The position numbers and the translations under genes were made by a program. From Brevibacillus fulvus (GTDB lineage Bacteria > Bacillota > Bacilli > Brevibacillales > Brevibacillaceae): DNA of 64,000 bases. The first letter of the stretch is position 1; each line of letters starts with the position of its first letter. The notes under the pieces are model-generated. The model had not been told where the DNA came from. It saw nothing but the letters and a program-made list of their open reading frames with translations, and ran no database searches. Positions 44,507-53,679 of the stretch are shown here, one piece after another. The stretch is from the NCBI RefSeq assembly GCF_016908525.1, contig NZ_JAFBEB010000008.1:84598-148597 (forward strand), in the 5' to 3' direction.

Positions 44507-44782
44507 ATGAGGCGAAAGTGCGGAATGTGTTTGTTCGTCGTTGTTCTGCTCACCGGGTGCCAACCAACGAGCCGACCCGGGACGACATCTTACAGCGACC
44601 CTAACTATTATTATCAGCAAAGCGTAGTACGGCCGGACGGTTCTGAACCAAATGTCACGCCATATGGTCCCCCTGTCAACAGCGGCACCTCCACTGACTA
44701 TGATCGCCCGTTGCGAAGGGATGCGATTTCCGATTACAGCCGCATTTGGCCAACAACCGTTCCGAAACGAACCAAGCCTTAA
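44507..44782 (+). CDS. Small lipoprotein, 91 residues
   Basis: N-terminal signal peptide with lipobox LLTGC (Cys at about 18), so a lipid-anchored protein on the outer membrane face. The mature part is short, rich in Tyr, Pro, Ser and Asp, without a recognised domain (for example SYSDPNYYYQQS). Start ATG 44507 after GCCGAGGTGATCGT. The 3' end overlaps the converging pseudouridine synthase gene by four bases. Confidence 0.7.
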   Translation: MRRKCGMCLFVVVLLTGCQPTSRPGTTSYSDPNYYYQQSVVRPDGSEPNVTPYGPPVNSGTSTDYDRPLRRDAISDYSRIWPTTVPKRTKP

Positions 44783-45687
44783 TGCTGCTGTTTGCCGATA
44801 ACCTGTTTCAGCAACTGTTCCATATCCTCCGGCAATGGTTCGTAAAAGTCCAGCCGCTCTTGGGAGCGCGGGTGCAAAAACGACAGCCGCACGGCGTGCA
44901 AAGCTTGCCGGTTGATCAAAGCCAGACTTCCCCCGTACAAATCATCGCCCAGCAACGGATGTCCCATATAGCTGAGGTGGACGCGAATCTGGTGCGTTCG
45001 GCCCGTCTCCAGCGAAAGTTCCACCAGAGCCGCTTGCGGTCCTTGCGCCAATACCGTAAAGTGTGTTCGCGCGTACTGTCCGTCTTCCCTGACTTCCCGT
45101 TCAATGATGGAGTGGTCAGCGCGGCCGATCGGCGCTTCGATCACCCCTTCCGGTTGTTCCATAACTCCTTCAACAATCGCCTGATAATAACGTTTTAGCG
45201 TCCGCTCTTGCTGCATGCGGGAAAACTGTTCATGGGCCCACTGATTTTTCGCCACAATCATTAGCCCGGAAGTATCTTTATCCAAGCGATTGACTGGCCG
45301 AAACCGGCGATGCTCTCCTTTTGCCTGCCAATAGGCAATCACTCCGTTGGCCAACGTGCCCTGATGATGATTCCCTGTCGGATGGACCACGATGCCCGCC
45401 GGTTTAGCCAAGACGAGCATGTCCTGATCTTCGTAGCGGATCGCCAATGGCATGGGCTCCGCCTGCAGATGCTCCGTCTGTTCTTGTTCGATCATGACTT
45501 CCACTTGATCGCCCGGTTTCAGGAGTGCCGAAACAAAGGCAACTTCTCCGTTTACCAAGATTCGTCCCTGATGCTTGGCCCTGGTCAACAGACGTCGCGA
45601 TACGCCAAATTGCGTCGTCAATACTTCCCGTAAAGTCTTCTCCGCCTCTTGTGCGGTTACTGTAAATTGCAAAACTGTTTCCAACAT
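44779..45687 (-). CDS. RluA-family pseudouridine synthase with S4 domain
   Basis: 302 residues. N-terminal S4-like RNA-binding domain (VSRRLLTRAKHQGRILVNG, about 29-47) and the RluA catalytic motif RPVNRLDKDTSGLMI with Asp136. ETGRTHQIRVHLSYMGHPLLGDDLYGG is the usual C-terminal block. Isomerises uridine in rRNA or tRNA; exact site unknown. ATG 45687 after AAGGAG. Monocistronic. Confidence 0.92.
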   Translation of the reverse strand: MLETVLQFTVTAQEAEKTLREVLTTQFGVSRRLLTRAKHQGRILVNGEVAFVSALLKPGDQVEVMIEQEQTEHLQAEPMPLAIRYEDQDMLVLAKPAGIVVHPTGNHHQGTLANGVIAYWQAKGEHRRFRPVNRLDKDTSGLMIVAKNQWAHEQFSRMQQERTLKRYYQAIVEGVMEQPEGVIEAPIGRADHSIIEREVREDGQYARTHFTVLAQGPQAALVELSLETGRTHQIRVHLSYMGHPLLGDDLYGGSLALINRQALHAVRLSFLHPRSQERLDFYEPLPEDMEQLLKQVIGKQQH

Positions 45688-45751
45688 TGTCTTCTCCTTG
45701 CCGGGGTCGCTCCGTATTGTAACGATATAAATAGTTTGGCAAAAAGCCGAT

Positions 45752-45780
45752 AAAAAACACCTCCCCAAGAAAAGGAGGTG
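45752..45780 (-). terminator. Intrinsic terminator after the LD-carboxypeptidase gene
   Basis: CACCTCC/GGAGGTG stem, T tract on the minus strand, 22 bases after the stop at 45803. Confidence 0.85.
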
Positions 45781-45802
45781 CCAAACCGCAAGCTATTTGC
45801 TG

Positions 45803-46774
45803 TCACTCAATCCACAATTGGACTCGCTCTGGTGCTGCCTCCAGACGAGCGTATCCGCCGATCGGGAAGGTGAAAATCGGAGTGGTATGCCCAAAATCTG
45901 CATTGGCAATGACCGGAATATGGTTCAATTCCGGTTTGCTGGCAATGATTGTTTGCAACTTTTCCACGGTCATTCCGGAAGCTCGCTGGAACCGTCCGAT
46001 CACCAGGCCGCGAATTCCGTTGCTGTCAGGCACATGCAGCAATGACTGCAAATCGCGATCAAAAGTCTCCGGCGTCACTTCATGGTCGTCCTCAAGGAAC
46101 AGGATCGCTCCATCCAGCGACGGCATATAAGGCGTTCCTTGCAGCAAATTGAGCGTGCAGAGGTTTCCGCCGACGATCCGCCCTGCCCCGCTGCCGTATC
46201 GAATCGCCTCATAACCGCCGTTTGGGAAAAACCGCCGATTTTGCTGATCGCGGTACCACGAATCGTCACTCCATTCGGACGAAGGGCTTAGTTCAAACGG
46301 CAGGCCATCCATCAGGCATTTTTGAAAATGCTCCAATGTATACTCAAATCCGTTCATCATGCCAAAAGACGAAAAATTCGGTCCTGAATAAGTAATCAGT
46401 CCGGTCTTGGCATAAATCGCGTTGGCCAAGGCGGTTATATCGGAATATCCGCAAAAAATTTTCGGGTTTTGCTGAATCAGTTTATAGTCAAGCCCTGCGA
46501 GCAGCTGATTGGCATTAAAGCCGCCCGTCGCTGCCAGCACGCCCTTTACGTTTGGATCGTGAAAAGCCTCGTGCAGATCGGCCAAGCGGGCCTCCACAGA
46601 GGAAGAATCAAATTCATCCCGCTCCTCTGCGCGGCGGCCAAAAGAGACCCGGAATCCCAACATCTCCAGGCGTTTCGCCGCAATTTCTCGCGCATCTTTC
46701 TCGATGATTGCCAAGCTTTTGCTCGGTGCAATCACCCGGATTTCGTCTCCATGTTGCAGGCTGGTCGGTTTCAT
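45803..46774 (-). CDS. S66-family LD-carboxypeptidase
   Basis: 323 residues. The nucleophile Ser111 lies in GYSDITALANAIY; IVGGNLCTLNLLQGTPY and the acidic FLEDDHE, with the C-terminal GHTTPIFTFPIGGYARL, complete the S66 layout (LdcA/MccF). LdcA trims the L,D-bond of murein tetrapeptides in recycling; MccF-like members cleave microcin C analogues, and the two are hard to tell apart. No signal peptide, so cytosolic. ATG 46774 after GGGGAGAGTTTGCG. Confidence 0.87.
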   Translation of the reverse strand: MKPTSLQHGDEIRVIAPSKSLAIIEKDAREIAAKRLEMLGFRVSFGRRAEERDEFDSSSVEARLADLHEAFHDPNVKGVLAATGGFNANQLLAGLDYKLIQQNPKIFCGYSDITALANAIYAKTGLITYSGPNFSSFGMMNGFEYTLEHFQKCLMDGLPFELSPSSEWSDDSWYRDQQNRRFFPNGGYEAIRYGSGAGRIVGGNLCTLNLLQGTPYMPSLDGAILFLEDDHEVTPETFDRDLQSLLHVPDSNGIRGLVIGRFQRASGMTVEKLQTIIASKPELNHIPVIANADFGHTTPIFTFPIGGYARLEAAPERVQLWIE

Positions 46775-46876
46775 CGCAAACTCTCCCCTTATCTCCCCCC
46801 ACTCTAACATGGATACGGTTGTCATTCAAGTCAAAAGAAGTCTTATCCGGATTGTTGTTCGCTGCTGCCCGAAAAT

Positions 46877-46908
46877 AAAAAAAGTTGCCGAGTTTTGCAC
46901 TCGACAAC
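46877..46908 (-). terminator. Intrinsic terminator after tpx
   Basis: 10-bp stem GTTGCCGAGT/ACTCGACAAC (one wobble), T tract on the minus strand. Confidence 0.85.
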
Positions 46909-46947
46909 CTGGTTCATGCTTAAAGCGAGAACACTTTTTCGTTAAGC

Positions 46948-47469
46948 TTATTTTGCCGCTTTCGCTGCTTCGATCGCTGCTTCGTAGTTCGGATGTTGCC
47001 CAACAGCCGGCACATATTCCACATAGACGACTTTATCATTGGAATCGACAACAAAAACAGCCCGGCTCAACAAACGAAGTTCTTTCATAACCACACCGTA
47101 TGCAAGGCCAAAGGAGAGATCCCGATGGTCAGACAAGGTCTGCACTTTGTCAATTCCGGCCGCACCGCACCAACGGGCTTGCGCAAACGGCAAATCGACG
47201 GAAATGGTCAAAATGGTCACTCCATCCAATTTGGCAGCTTCTTCGTTAAAGCGGCGAGTTTGCGCATCGCATACACCTGTATCCAAAGATGGAACAACGG
47301 AGATGATGCGCACCGTTCCCTTGGAATCATCCAGGGTAACAGGAGTTAAGTTATTTGCAAGGACAGTAAAGTTTGGTGCTTGGTCCCCTACTTTAATTTC
47401 AGGACCCACCAAAGTCACAGGAGCGTCTTTAAAAGTAACGACACCATGGCGTTCAACTGTATTGGTCAT
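46948..47469 (-). CDS. tpx: Thiol peroxidase (atypical 2-Cys peroxiredoxin)
   Basis: 173 residues. Peroxidatic Cys67 in [16 protein letters not shown] and resolving Cys101 in ARWCGAAG match the Tpx pattern. Reduces peroxides with thioredoxin in the cytosol. ATG 47469 after GGAGGGTGGCTCTA; the frame's earlier start three codons upstream is too close to the site. Single-gene unit. Confidence 0.96.
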   Translation of the reverse strand: MTNTVERHGVVTFKDAPVTLVGPEIKVGDQAPNFTVLANNLTPVTLDDSKGTVRIISVVPSLDTGVCDAQTRRFNEEAAKLDGVTILTISVDLPFAQARWCGAAGIDKVQTLSDHRDLSFGLAYGVVMKELRLLSRAVFVVDSNDKVVYVEYVPAVGQHPNYEAAIEAAKAAK

Positions 47470-47574
47470 TAGAGCCACCCTCCAATCAGACTGTTAATAT
47501 GTATCCTAGAACATCATACCTCATTTTTTTTCTGTTTTCACTATGCAAATTGGGAATGATTACACTTTCTCTGA

Positions 47575-48114
47575 CTATGATTGAAATTGGATCTGCTCGT
47601 TAGAACGGCGGTGCGGCTCTATTCGTTTGATCTCTTTCACTTCATGTTCAAACAGCCATTCCGTTTTTTCGTTTAACTCATGGCACCGCAGCAAAGCGTG
47701 ATAAAGCGCAAATTCAAAACTGACCTTATATAGTTCATAGCTGGACATCATGGTCTGCCCCGCCGAACGGTTGACGATCTTGATTTGGTAGCAGGTGTTG
47801 GCCCGCTGCCGCTTGACAGGTGCCAGATACCCCATGCGTTTCAGAATGAAACCATAATCAAATTCGCCGTTGTCGTCAAAGTCATACGTGTCCTCACAAG
47901 CGGCCAACCATTCATACAAAGAACCAAGGTCCATCCACTCCAAATGAGCAGGTTTGGCTGCGGAAATCACTGAACCATCTTCGTTCACGAAATACAGCCG
48001 ATCGCGATAATGAAAAATCAACTCGTCTTCAGGCAACTCAGCGGCATGCAGCCAATGGCAGGAGGGGATTAACAAGCGCCATATGTGACTTGGTAAAGCA
48101 TCCAACAATTCCAC
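47575..48114 (-). CDS. Hypothetical protein, 179 residues, GTG start
   Basis: Soluble protein. First half aromatic and acidic (WLHAAELPEDELIFHYRDRLYFVNEDGSVISA), second half helical with a Lys/Glu-rich tail. No recognised motif. The GTG at 48114 is seven bases after GGAGG, so the start is well supported. Divergent from pycA, sharing a 220-bp region that contains inverted repeats. Confidence 0.6.
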   Translation of the reverse strand: MELLDALPSHIWRLLIPSCHWLHAAELPEDELIFHYRDRLYFVNEDGSVISAAKPAHLEWMDLGSLYEWLAACEDTYDFDDNGEFDYGFILKRMGYLAPVKRQRANTCYQIKIVNRSAGQTMMSSYELYKVSFEFALYHALLRCHELNEKTEWLFEHEVKEIKRIEPHRRSNEQIQFQS

Positions 48115-48169
48115 GATGCTTCCTCCTTTTTTGGTCGGCCAAAAATGCCCGACGCTACTTTTTATAACA

Positions 48170-48264
48170 ACGCATTTTCCTTACCATTCTCGGCATAAAT
48201 CTTTTCCGTTATACGGTTGTGTGTCTTCCAAACATTTTTTTCCAAAAACACAAGGAAAATGCGT
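48170..48264. repeat. Widely spaced inverted repeat in the pycA upstream region
   Basis: ACGCATTTTCCTT (48170-48182) and its exact reverse complement AAGGAAAATGCGT (48252-48264), 69 bases apart. If transcribed it can form a 13-bp stem; as DNA it may be two sites for one protein. Confidence 0.6.
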
Positions 48265-48281
48265 GCCACTGCTTACTTCTT

Positions 48282-48304
48282 TTTGTATATTTAAACTATA
48301 CAAA
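48282..48304. promoter_or_regulatory. Operator-like palindrome before pycA
   Basis: TTTGTATA-N7-TATACAAA, perfect 8-bp arms, 34 bases before the pycA start and in the expected promoter region. Confidence 0.5.
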
Positions 48305-48337
48305 GTTTGTTATAAACGACAAATAGGAGGGAAAGAA

Positions 48338-51300
48338 ATGGGCAGTCAAAAAATAAGACGCTTACTCGTGGCCAATCGCGGCGAAATTGCGATTCGGATT
48401 TTTCGCGCTGCAACGGAATTGGGCATACGCACGGTTGCCATCTATTCGGAGCAGGACAGCGTGTCCATCCACCGCTTCAAAGCCGATGAATCCTATTTGG
48501 TGGGAGCGGGCAAAGGGCCTATCGAGGCTTATTTGGATATCGAAAGCATTATTGAAGTCGCCAAACGCAATGATATCGATGCGATCCACCCCGGCTATGG
48601 CTTTTTGGCCGAAAACGCCGAGTTTGCCCGCAGGTGTGAAGAAGCCGGCATCATCTTCATCGGCCCTTCTCCGGAGCTGATTGAACGCTTTGGCGATAAA
48701 GTGGAAGCGCGAAATTTGGCGGTTGCAGCCGGCATTCCCGTCATCCCGGGAACGCCTGAGCCGATCGAAAGCTTGCAGGAAGCGATGCTGTTTGCCAAAG
48801 AGCATGGCTATCCGATTATTATCAAAGGCGTTGCAGGCGGAGGCGGACGCGGCATGCGAATCGTCCGCAGCCAGGATGAATTGCAGGAAGCGCTCGAGCG
48901 CGCCCGCTCTGAAGCACGTTCTTCTTTTGGCAATGCCAAGGTCTATTTGGAACGTTATTTGGAAAAGCCCAAACATATCGAGGTGCAGATCATCGGCGAT
49001 CAGCACGGCAACATCGTTCATCTGTTTGAGCGCGACTGCTCCGTGCAGCGGCGTCACCAAAAAGTGGTGGAAGTCGCCCCCAGTTTGGCGCTGGATGAAG
49101 CCTTACGCGAGCAAATTTGCCAGTCGGCGCTGACCTTGATGAAAAGAGTGGGATACAGCAATGCCGGAACAGTAGAGTTTCTTCTGACTCCCGACCAACG
49201 CTTTTATTTCATCGAGGTAAATCCGCGCATTCAGGTGGAACATACAATCACCGAGCTGATCACCGGCATCGATATTGTCCAAGCCCAAATCAAAATTGCG
49301 GAAGGTTATGCCTTGAGCGACCCGGAAATCGGCATTCCGCCGCAAGAGCAAATCAAAATGAACGGCTATGCCATCCAGTGCCGGGTGACGACGGAAGATC
49401 CGGAAAACGGGTTTGTGCCTGATGCAGGGCGTTTGCTCGCCTGGCGTTCCGGCGGCGGATTTGGCGTTCGGCTTGACGGCGGGAACGGTTATCCCGGAGC
49501 AATCATCACGCCTTACTACGACTCCCTGCTTGTCAAAATTTCCACTTATGCCAACACGTTTGAACATGCTGCCCGCAAAATGTTAAGAACTTTGCGCGAA
49601 TTTCGAATTCGCGGCGTAAAAACCAATTTGCCGTTCCTGGAAAATGTCGTCACACATCCGGATTTCCTTTCCGGCCAATACGATACTTCCTTTATTGATA
49701 CGAAACCGGAGCTGTTCATCTTTCCTGGCCGGCAAGACCGGGGGACAAAGCTGTTGAACTACATCGGCGATGTGATCGTCAACGGTTATCCCGGCTTGCC
49801 CAAATTGGAGAAGAAGCCGCACTTTGATACACCGCGCATCCCGAAAACGCCTTTTTCCCAACCGTATCCGGAGGGAACCAAGCAAATTTTGGACCAAGAA
49901 GGCGTTGACGGGCTGGTTCGCTGGATTAAAAACCAGCAACGTGTGCTGATTACCGATACGACATTCCGTGATGCCCACCAGTCGTTGTTTGCTACCCGCG
50001 TCCGTTCTTACGATCTGGTCGCCATTGCCGAAGCAACCGGCAAGCTGGGCGCCAACCTGTTTTCGCTGGAAATGTGGGGCGGAGCAACCTTTGACACATC
50101 GATGCGCTTTTTGCGTGAATCGCCATGGGAACGATTGCAGCTGCTGCGGGAAAAAATCCCCAACATCCTGTTCCAGATGCTGTTGCGTGGAGCAAATGCG
50201 GTCGGATACACCAACTATCCCGACAATGTTATTCAATCCTTTGTGAAAGCTTCTGCAGAAAATGGCATAGATTTGTTCCGCATCTTCGACAGTCTCAACT
50301 GGCTGCCTGGCATGCAAACCGCGATTGACGCTGTCCGCAACTCGGGCAAAATCGCCGAAGCGGCGATCTGCTATACCGGAGATATTCTTGACCCCAACAA
50401 AACCAAATATGATTTGCGGTATTATGTAGATTTGGCCAAAGAACTGGAGAAAGCCGGAGCGCACATCCTGGCGATCAAGGATATGGCCGGACTTTTGAAG
50501 CCATATGCGGCCTACAAGCTGATTACCGCGCTGAAAGAAGAAGTTGGCATCCCCATCCATCTGCATACGCATGACACTTCCGGCAATGGGCTGCCCATGC
50601 TGCTGAAGGCGATCGAAGCTGGTGTCGATATCGTTGACGCTTGCGTCAGCTCCTTGTCCGGCCTGACCTCACAGCCAAGCCTGAATGCGCTCGTCGCTGC
50701 TCTGCAGCATACCGATCAGGACACCGGACTCGATCTGGAACATTTGCAGAAGCTGTCCGATTACTGGGCTGATGTCAGACCGCTGTACCAAGGGTTTGAA
50801 AGCGGCATGAAAACGAGCAATACCGAAGTGTACTTGCATGAGATGCCCGGCGGCCAATATTCCAATCTGGAGCAACAGGCCAAAGCTGTCGGACTGGAAG
50901 GACGGTGGGATGAAGTAAAACAAATGTACGCTACCGTCAACAGGATGTTCGGCGATATCGTCAAGGTGACGCCCTCCTCCAAAGTCGTCGGAGATATGGC
51001 CCTGTTTATGGTGCAAAACAACTTGACGGAAGAAAATATTTACGAAAAAGGAGATCGACTCGACTTCCCTGAATCGGTCATCCAGTTTTTCCAGGGATAC
51101 CTGGGGCAACCGCCCGGGGGATTCCCCAAACGGTTGCAGCAACTGGTGCTGAAAGGTCGTGAAAGCTTCACGGCCAGACCGGGAGAACTGCTGCCGCCTG
51201 TTGATTTTGATACCGTTAAGCAAGAGCTTGCCGAGCAAATTGGCCGCGAACCGTCTGAGCTCGACGTCCTGTCATACATTATGTATCCCCAAGTGTTCCT

Positions 51301-51784
51301 TCAATATGACCAGAGCCTGAAGGAGTACGGCGACTTGTCCTATTTGAATACGGCAACGTTCTTCTACGGACTGCGTCCCGGCGAAGAGACATCAGTCAGC
51401 ATCGAACGCGGCAAGACGCTGATTATCAAGCTCGTCGAAGTGGGCGATCTGCATCCGGACGGTCGACGAATCATTTACTTTGAACTCAATGGACAGCCGC
51501 GGGAAATTACGATCCGCGATCGCGCAGCCAAGGTAGTGACGCAAGGACGGGCCAAAGCAGAACCGAAAAACCCTAATCATCTCGGAGCTTCCATGCCTGG
51601 CAAGGTTTTGAAAGTGCTGGTGGCAGCAGGCGACAAGGTGCACAAGGGGGAACATCTTCTGGTCAGCGAAGCCATGAAGATGGAAACGACTTTGCAAGCC
51701 CCCGGCGATGCGAAGATTAAGGCCGTCCATGTAAAAGCGGGCGACGCGATCGAAGCGGGCGACCTGTTGATTGAATTGGAGTAG
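48338..51784 (+). CDS. pycA: Pyruvate carboxylase
   Basis: 1148 residues, the same length as B. subtilis PycA. Order: biotin carboxylase domain (1-460; GGGGRGMR glycine loop, EVNPRIQVEHT), carboxyltransferase domain (about 530-800; TFRDAHQSLFATRVR, metal ligand IHLHTHDTSGNG), conserved C-terminal domain (about 850-1010) and biotinyl domain with SEAMKMETT, the lysine at about 1114. It carboxylates pyruvate to oxaloacetate to refill the TCA cycle. ATG 48338 follows ATAGGAGGGAAAGAA; the longer open frame upstream overlaps the regulatory region and is rejected. Its 5' region holds two inverted repeats. Confidence 0.97.
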   Translation: MGSQKIRRLLVANRGEIAIRIFRAATELGIRTVAIYSEQDSVSIHRFKADESYLVGAGKGPIEAYLDIESIIEVAKRNDIDAIHPGYGFLAENAEFARRCEEAGIIFIGPSPELIERFGDKVEARNLAVAAGIPVIPGTPEPIESLQEAMLFAKEHGYPIIIKGVAGGGGRGMRIVRSQDELQEALERARSEARSSFGNAKVYLERYLEKPKHIEVQIIGDQHGNIVHLFERDCSVQRRHQKVVEVAPSLALDEALREQICQSALTLMKRVGYSNAGTVEFLLTPDQRFYFIEVNPRIQVEHTITELITGIDIVQAQIKIAEGYALSDPEIGIPPQEQIKMNGYAIQCRVTTEDPENGFVPDAGRLLAWRSGGGFGVRLDGGNGYPGAIITPYYDSLLVKISTYANTFEHAARKMLRTLREFRIRGVKTNLPFLENVVTHPDFLSGQYDTSFIDTKPELFIFPGRQDRGTKLLNYIGDVIVNGYPGLPKLEKKPHFDTPRIPKTPFSQPYPEGTKQILDQEGVDGLVRWIKNQQRVLITDTTFRDAHQSLFATRVRSYDLVAIAEATGKLGANLFSLEMWGGATFDTSMRFLRESPWERLQLLREKIPNILFQMLLRGANAVGYTNYPDNVIQSFVKASAENGIDLFRIFDSLNWLPGMQTAIDAVRNSGKIAEAAICYTGDILDPNKTKYDLRYYVDLAKELEKAGAHILAIKDMAGLLKPYAAYKLITALKEEVGIPIHLHTHDTSGNGLPMLLKAIEAGVDIVDACVSSLSGLTSQPSLNALVAALQHTDQDTGLDLEHLQKLSDYWADVRPLYQGFESGMKTSNTEVYLHEMPGGQYSNLEQQAKAVGLEGRWDEVKQMYATVNRMFGDIVKVTPSSKVVGDMALFMVQNNLTEENIYEKGDRLDFPESVIQFFQGYLGQPPGGFPKRLQQLVLKGRESFTARPGELLPPVDFDTVKQELAEQIGREPSELDVLSYIMYPQVFLQYDQSLKEYGDLSYLNTATFFYGLRPGEETSVSIERGKTLIIKLVEVGDLHPDGRRIIYFELNGQPREITIRDRAAKVVTQGRAKAEPKNPNHLGASMPGKVLKVLVAAGDKVHKGEHLLVSEAMKMETTLQAPGDAKIKAVHVKAGDAIEAGDLLIELE

Positions 51785-51826
51785 TTGGCCAAGGCATGTT
51801 CCTTTTGGAAAGAGAGGTGTGATCAA

Positions 51827-52522
51827 CTGATAACCGCCATAACGAACATCCCGAGGTCATACCCGATCCAACGCTATCGTATGCAAATGCTGCACGCATC
51901 CCTTTCCGGACCCGTTTTTCCCGTTTCGAATTATCTGGTCCAACCGTTACTAAACAAACAGCAGGGCTGGAAAGAGAGCATGACCCAGTCTCTTGCCGAG
52001 TTGCAGCAGTCGGCAGACGAACTGTTAAAATCAACCGAACCGTTTGCGGAAACTTCGACATCGGCCCTGCTGTTTAACCTGGGCAACAGCGGAAGCGACA
52101 TTCCGCTGTTGTCGAAGCAAACCAGCCGGCTGGTGGACCTTTATAATCAGCTGGTCAACAAGATGAGCAAGCTGCCCGCGGCGGAGCCGTTTTCCACAAG
52201 GATGAAAACAAGTTTGCAGCAATGCCGCGCCCAATTGGAACAATTGGGAATCCACGCCGACGAACAAGGGTTGCTTGCACTGAATCAGCAGCAATTGAAC
52301 GAAAGCGCAACCGCTGATTTTTCCGCTGTGCTGAAGGCGCTGGCCGGCCCGACCGGATGGGCTGGCCAACTTCGGCAACAAGCGCTGAGCTGGAAACAAA
52401 CTCCCCTGACAAACTGGCTGTCTGACGGAACGATTGAACATCCATACAAAAAAGCCCGGCTCTCCTCCTTTTTTTTGACGGAATCTCTATACTCTGGATT
52501 GTTTTTTAATCAGCTGTTCTAA
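51827..52522 (+). CDS. Hypothetical protein with FliD C-terminal-like pattern, unusual start
   Basis: About 231 residues, soluble and helical, no signal peptide. The second half (LLSKQTSRLVDLYNQLVNKM, LEQLGIHADEQGLLALNQQQL, FSAVLKALAGPTGWAGQL) follows the spacing of the C-terminal domain of flagellar cap protein FliD (helix, G-I-x-x-D-x-x-G-x-L, then the final helices), but no flagellar genes are near. The only good ribosome binding site, GAGGTG at 51814-51819, points to CTG at 51827 or ATA at 51830; TTG 51785 and ATG 51881 are less well placed. Starts 43 bases after pycA, so likely co-transcribed. Confidence 0.55.
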   Translation: MITAITNIPRSYPIQRYRMQMLHASLSGPVFPVSNYLVQPLLNKQQGWKESMTQSLAELQQSADELLKSTEPFAETSTSALLFNLGNSGSDIPLLSKQTSRLVDLYNQLVNKMSKLPAAEPFSTRMKTSLQQCRAQLEQLGIHADEQGLLALNQQQLNESATADFSAVLKALAGPTGWAGQLRQQALSWKQTPLTNWLSDGTIEHPYKKARLSSFFLTESLYSGLFFNQLF

Positions 52523-52526
52523 ATAC

Positions 52527-52555
52527 GAATCCCCATCCTTGCTTGGATGGGGATT
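52527..52555. other. 12-bp hairpin between converging genes
   Basis: GAATCCCCATCC/GGATGGGGATTC with a five-base loop. No strong T tract on either strand, but its place between two converging stops suggests a terminator. Confidence 0.55.
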
Positions 52556-52559
52556 CTGC

Positions 52560-53012
52560 CTAATTTTGAAGGATGCCGAAATGATCTTCGCTGTTGCTGC
52601 TGTTATTGTTGTCGCTATTATTGTTGCCCGACTGTTGGCCCTTGTTGCCGATCATGCTGCCAATCTTGTCAACAAACTGAGGAATCGATTCGAGAATACG
52701 GTCATACAAATGGGTGGTATTTTCCAGCGGAATCGAGCGAATTCCCTGTTTGCCCACGACCAGAAAAGCTACGGGTGTAATGGATACCCCGCCGCCGCTG
52801 CCGCCGCCGAACGGGTGATTGATAGCGGAAGGTTCTGTCGTGTCAAATTCGCTGCCCCCTGCGGCAAATCCAAATCCTACCTTGGAAATCGGCAAAATAA
52901 CACTGCCGTCCGGGGTTTCTACCGGCTCGCCAATAATGGTATTCACATCAACCATCTGTTTTAAATTTTCCATGGTTGTCTTCATCAAACCCTGGATGGG
53001 GTGGTCTGCCAT
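52560..53012 (-). CDS. ytfJ: GerW-family sporulation protein YtfJ
   Basis: 150 residues. IIGEPVETPDGSVILPISKVGFGFAAGGSEF and GGGSGGGVSITPVAFLVVG are the conserved blocks of the YtfJ/GerW family, linked to spore germination. The tail is Asn/Ser-rich (low-complexity). The gene follows ytfI with a 28-base overlap, as in B. subtilis, where ytfI and ytfJ are neighbours. Confidence 0.92.
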   Translation of the reverse strand: MADHPIQGLMKTTMENLKQMVDVNTIIGEPVETPDGSVILPISKVGFGFAAGGSEFDTTEPSAINHPFGGGSGGGVSITPVAFLVVGKQGIRSIPLENTTHLYDRILESIPQFVDKIGSMIGNKGQQSGNNNSDNNNSSNSEDHFGILQN

Positions 53013-53617
53013 TGTTGCTCACGCCCTTTCCTTAGCCAGTATAGGATTCTTACCCCTGCTATCATAGCGTGTCCCAGCTGAAACGTAAGTATGCAGTGAA
53101 AGCGCGTGCGGAGATAGTTGCTATTCCACACAGGCTGCACATCAAACCGGGGAATGCCGATCAGCCGCAGATAGTGAGCCAAAACAGAAACGATCAAGCT
53201 TTTGCTTCCCCAAATCATGCCGATGAGAGTCCCTGTTCCTGCCGCATCACCGACTCCAATCTTGGTTTGCCATTGCAGATCGCGGCAGCGAATATGGCGC
53301 ATGAACTGTTGAATCACCCGTTTGATTTCGGGCAGCCCTTCCAACAACAGCGGGACATATTTCATTAGCATGCCTGTTTTTGCCCCGCTTTGTTGTTTTT
53401 CCTGCTTCTCATTGTGCCTGTTGTGCTTGGAGGAGCGGTTGCTGAATGAAAACTTGAACCGCAATGTGATGAAGAACCAAATGCTGATGACCACTAACAA
53501 TTGATCCTCCAGATTCGTACGCTCATAGGTGATGTTGATTCCGATCGGGGTTAGAAACAGCAGCACCAAGATTACGAGAATAACCACGAAAATAAATGCC
53601 AACATCCAGCCAAACAA
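52985..53617 (-). CDS. ytfI: DUF2953 membrane protein YtfI
   Basis: 210 residues if started at TTG 53617. One hydrophobic N-terminal helix (FGWMLAFIFVVILVILVLLFLT), a basic low-complexity segment (residues ~60-80), and a soluble DUF2953 part (LQWQTKIGVGDAAGTGTLIGMIWG). Its 3' end overlaps ytfJ by 28 bases. Starts TTG 53674, TTG 53617 and ATG 53605 are all possible; 53617 is nearest to the GGCGGGG site. Membrane protein of sporulation, function unknown. Confidence 0.8.
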   Translation of the reverse strand: MFGWMLAFIFVVILVILVLLFLTPIGINITYERTNLEDQLLVVISIWFFITLRFKFSFSNRSSKHNRHNEKQEKQQSGAKTGMLMKYVPLLLEGLPEIKRVIQQFMRHIRCRDLQWQTKIGVGDAAGTGTLIGMIWGSKSLIVSVLAHYLRLIGIPRFDVQPVWNSNYLRTRFHCILTFQLGHAMIAGVRILYWLRKGREQQWQTTPSRV

Positions 53618-53679
53618 AAGATCCCCGCCTTTCCCCCAATAGTATGGGTAAAAATGGCGGGGAATATGTTCCAAACGCT

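Noticed and set aside
48116..48337. Longer N-terminus for pyruvate carboxylase
   Set aside because: The open frame extends upstream, but there is no ribosome binding site, the translation is not carboxylase-like, and the protein from 48338 has the usual length.
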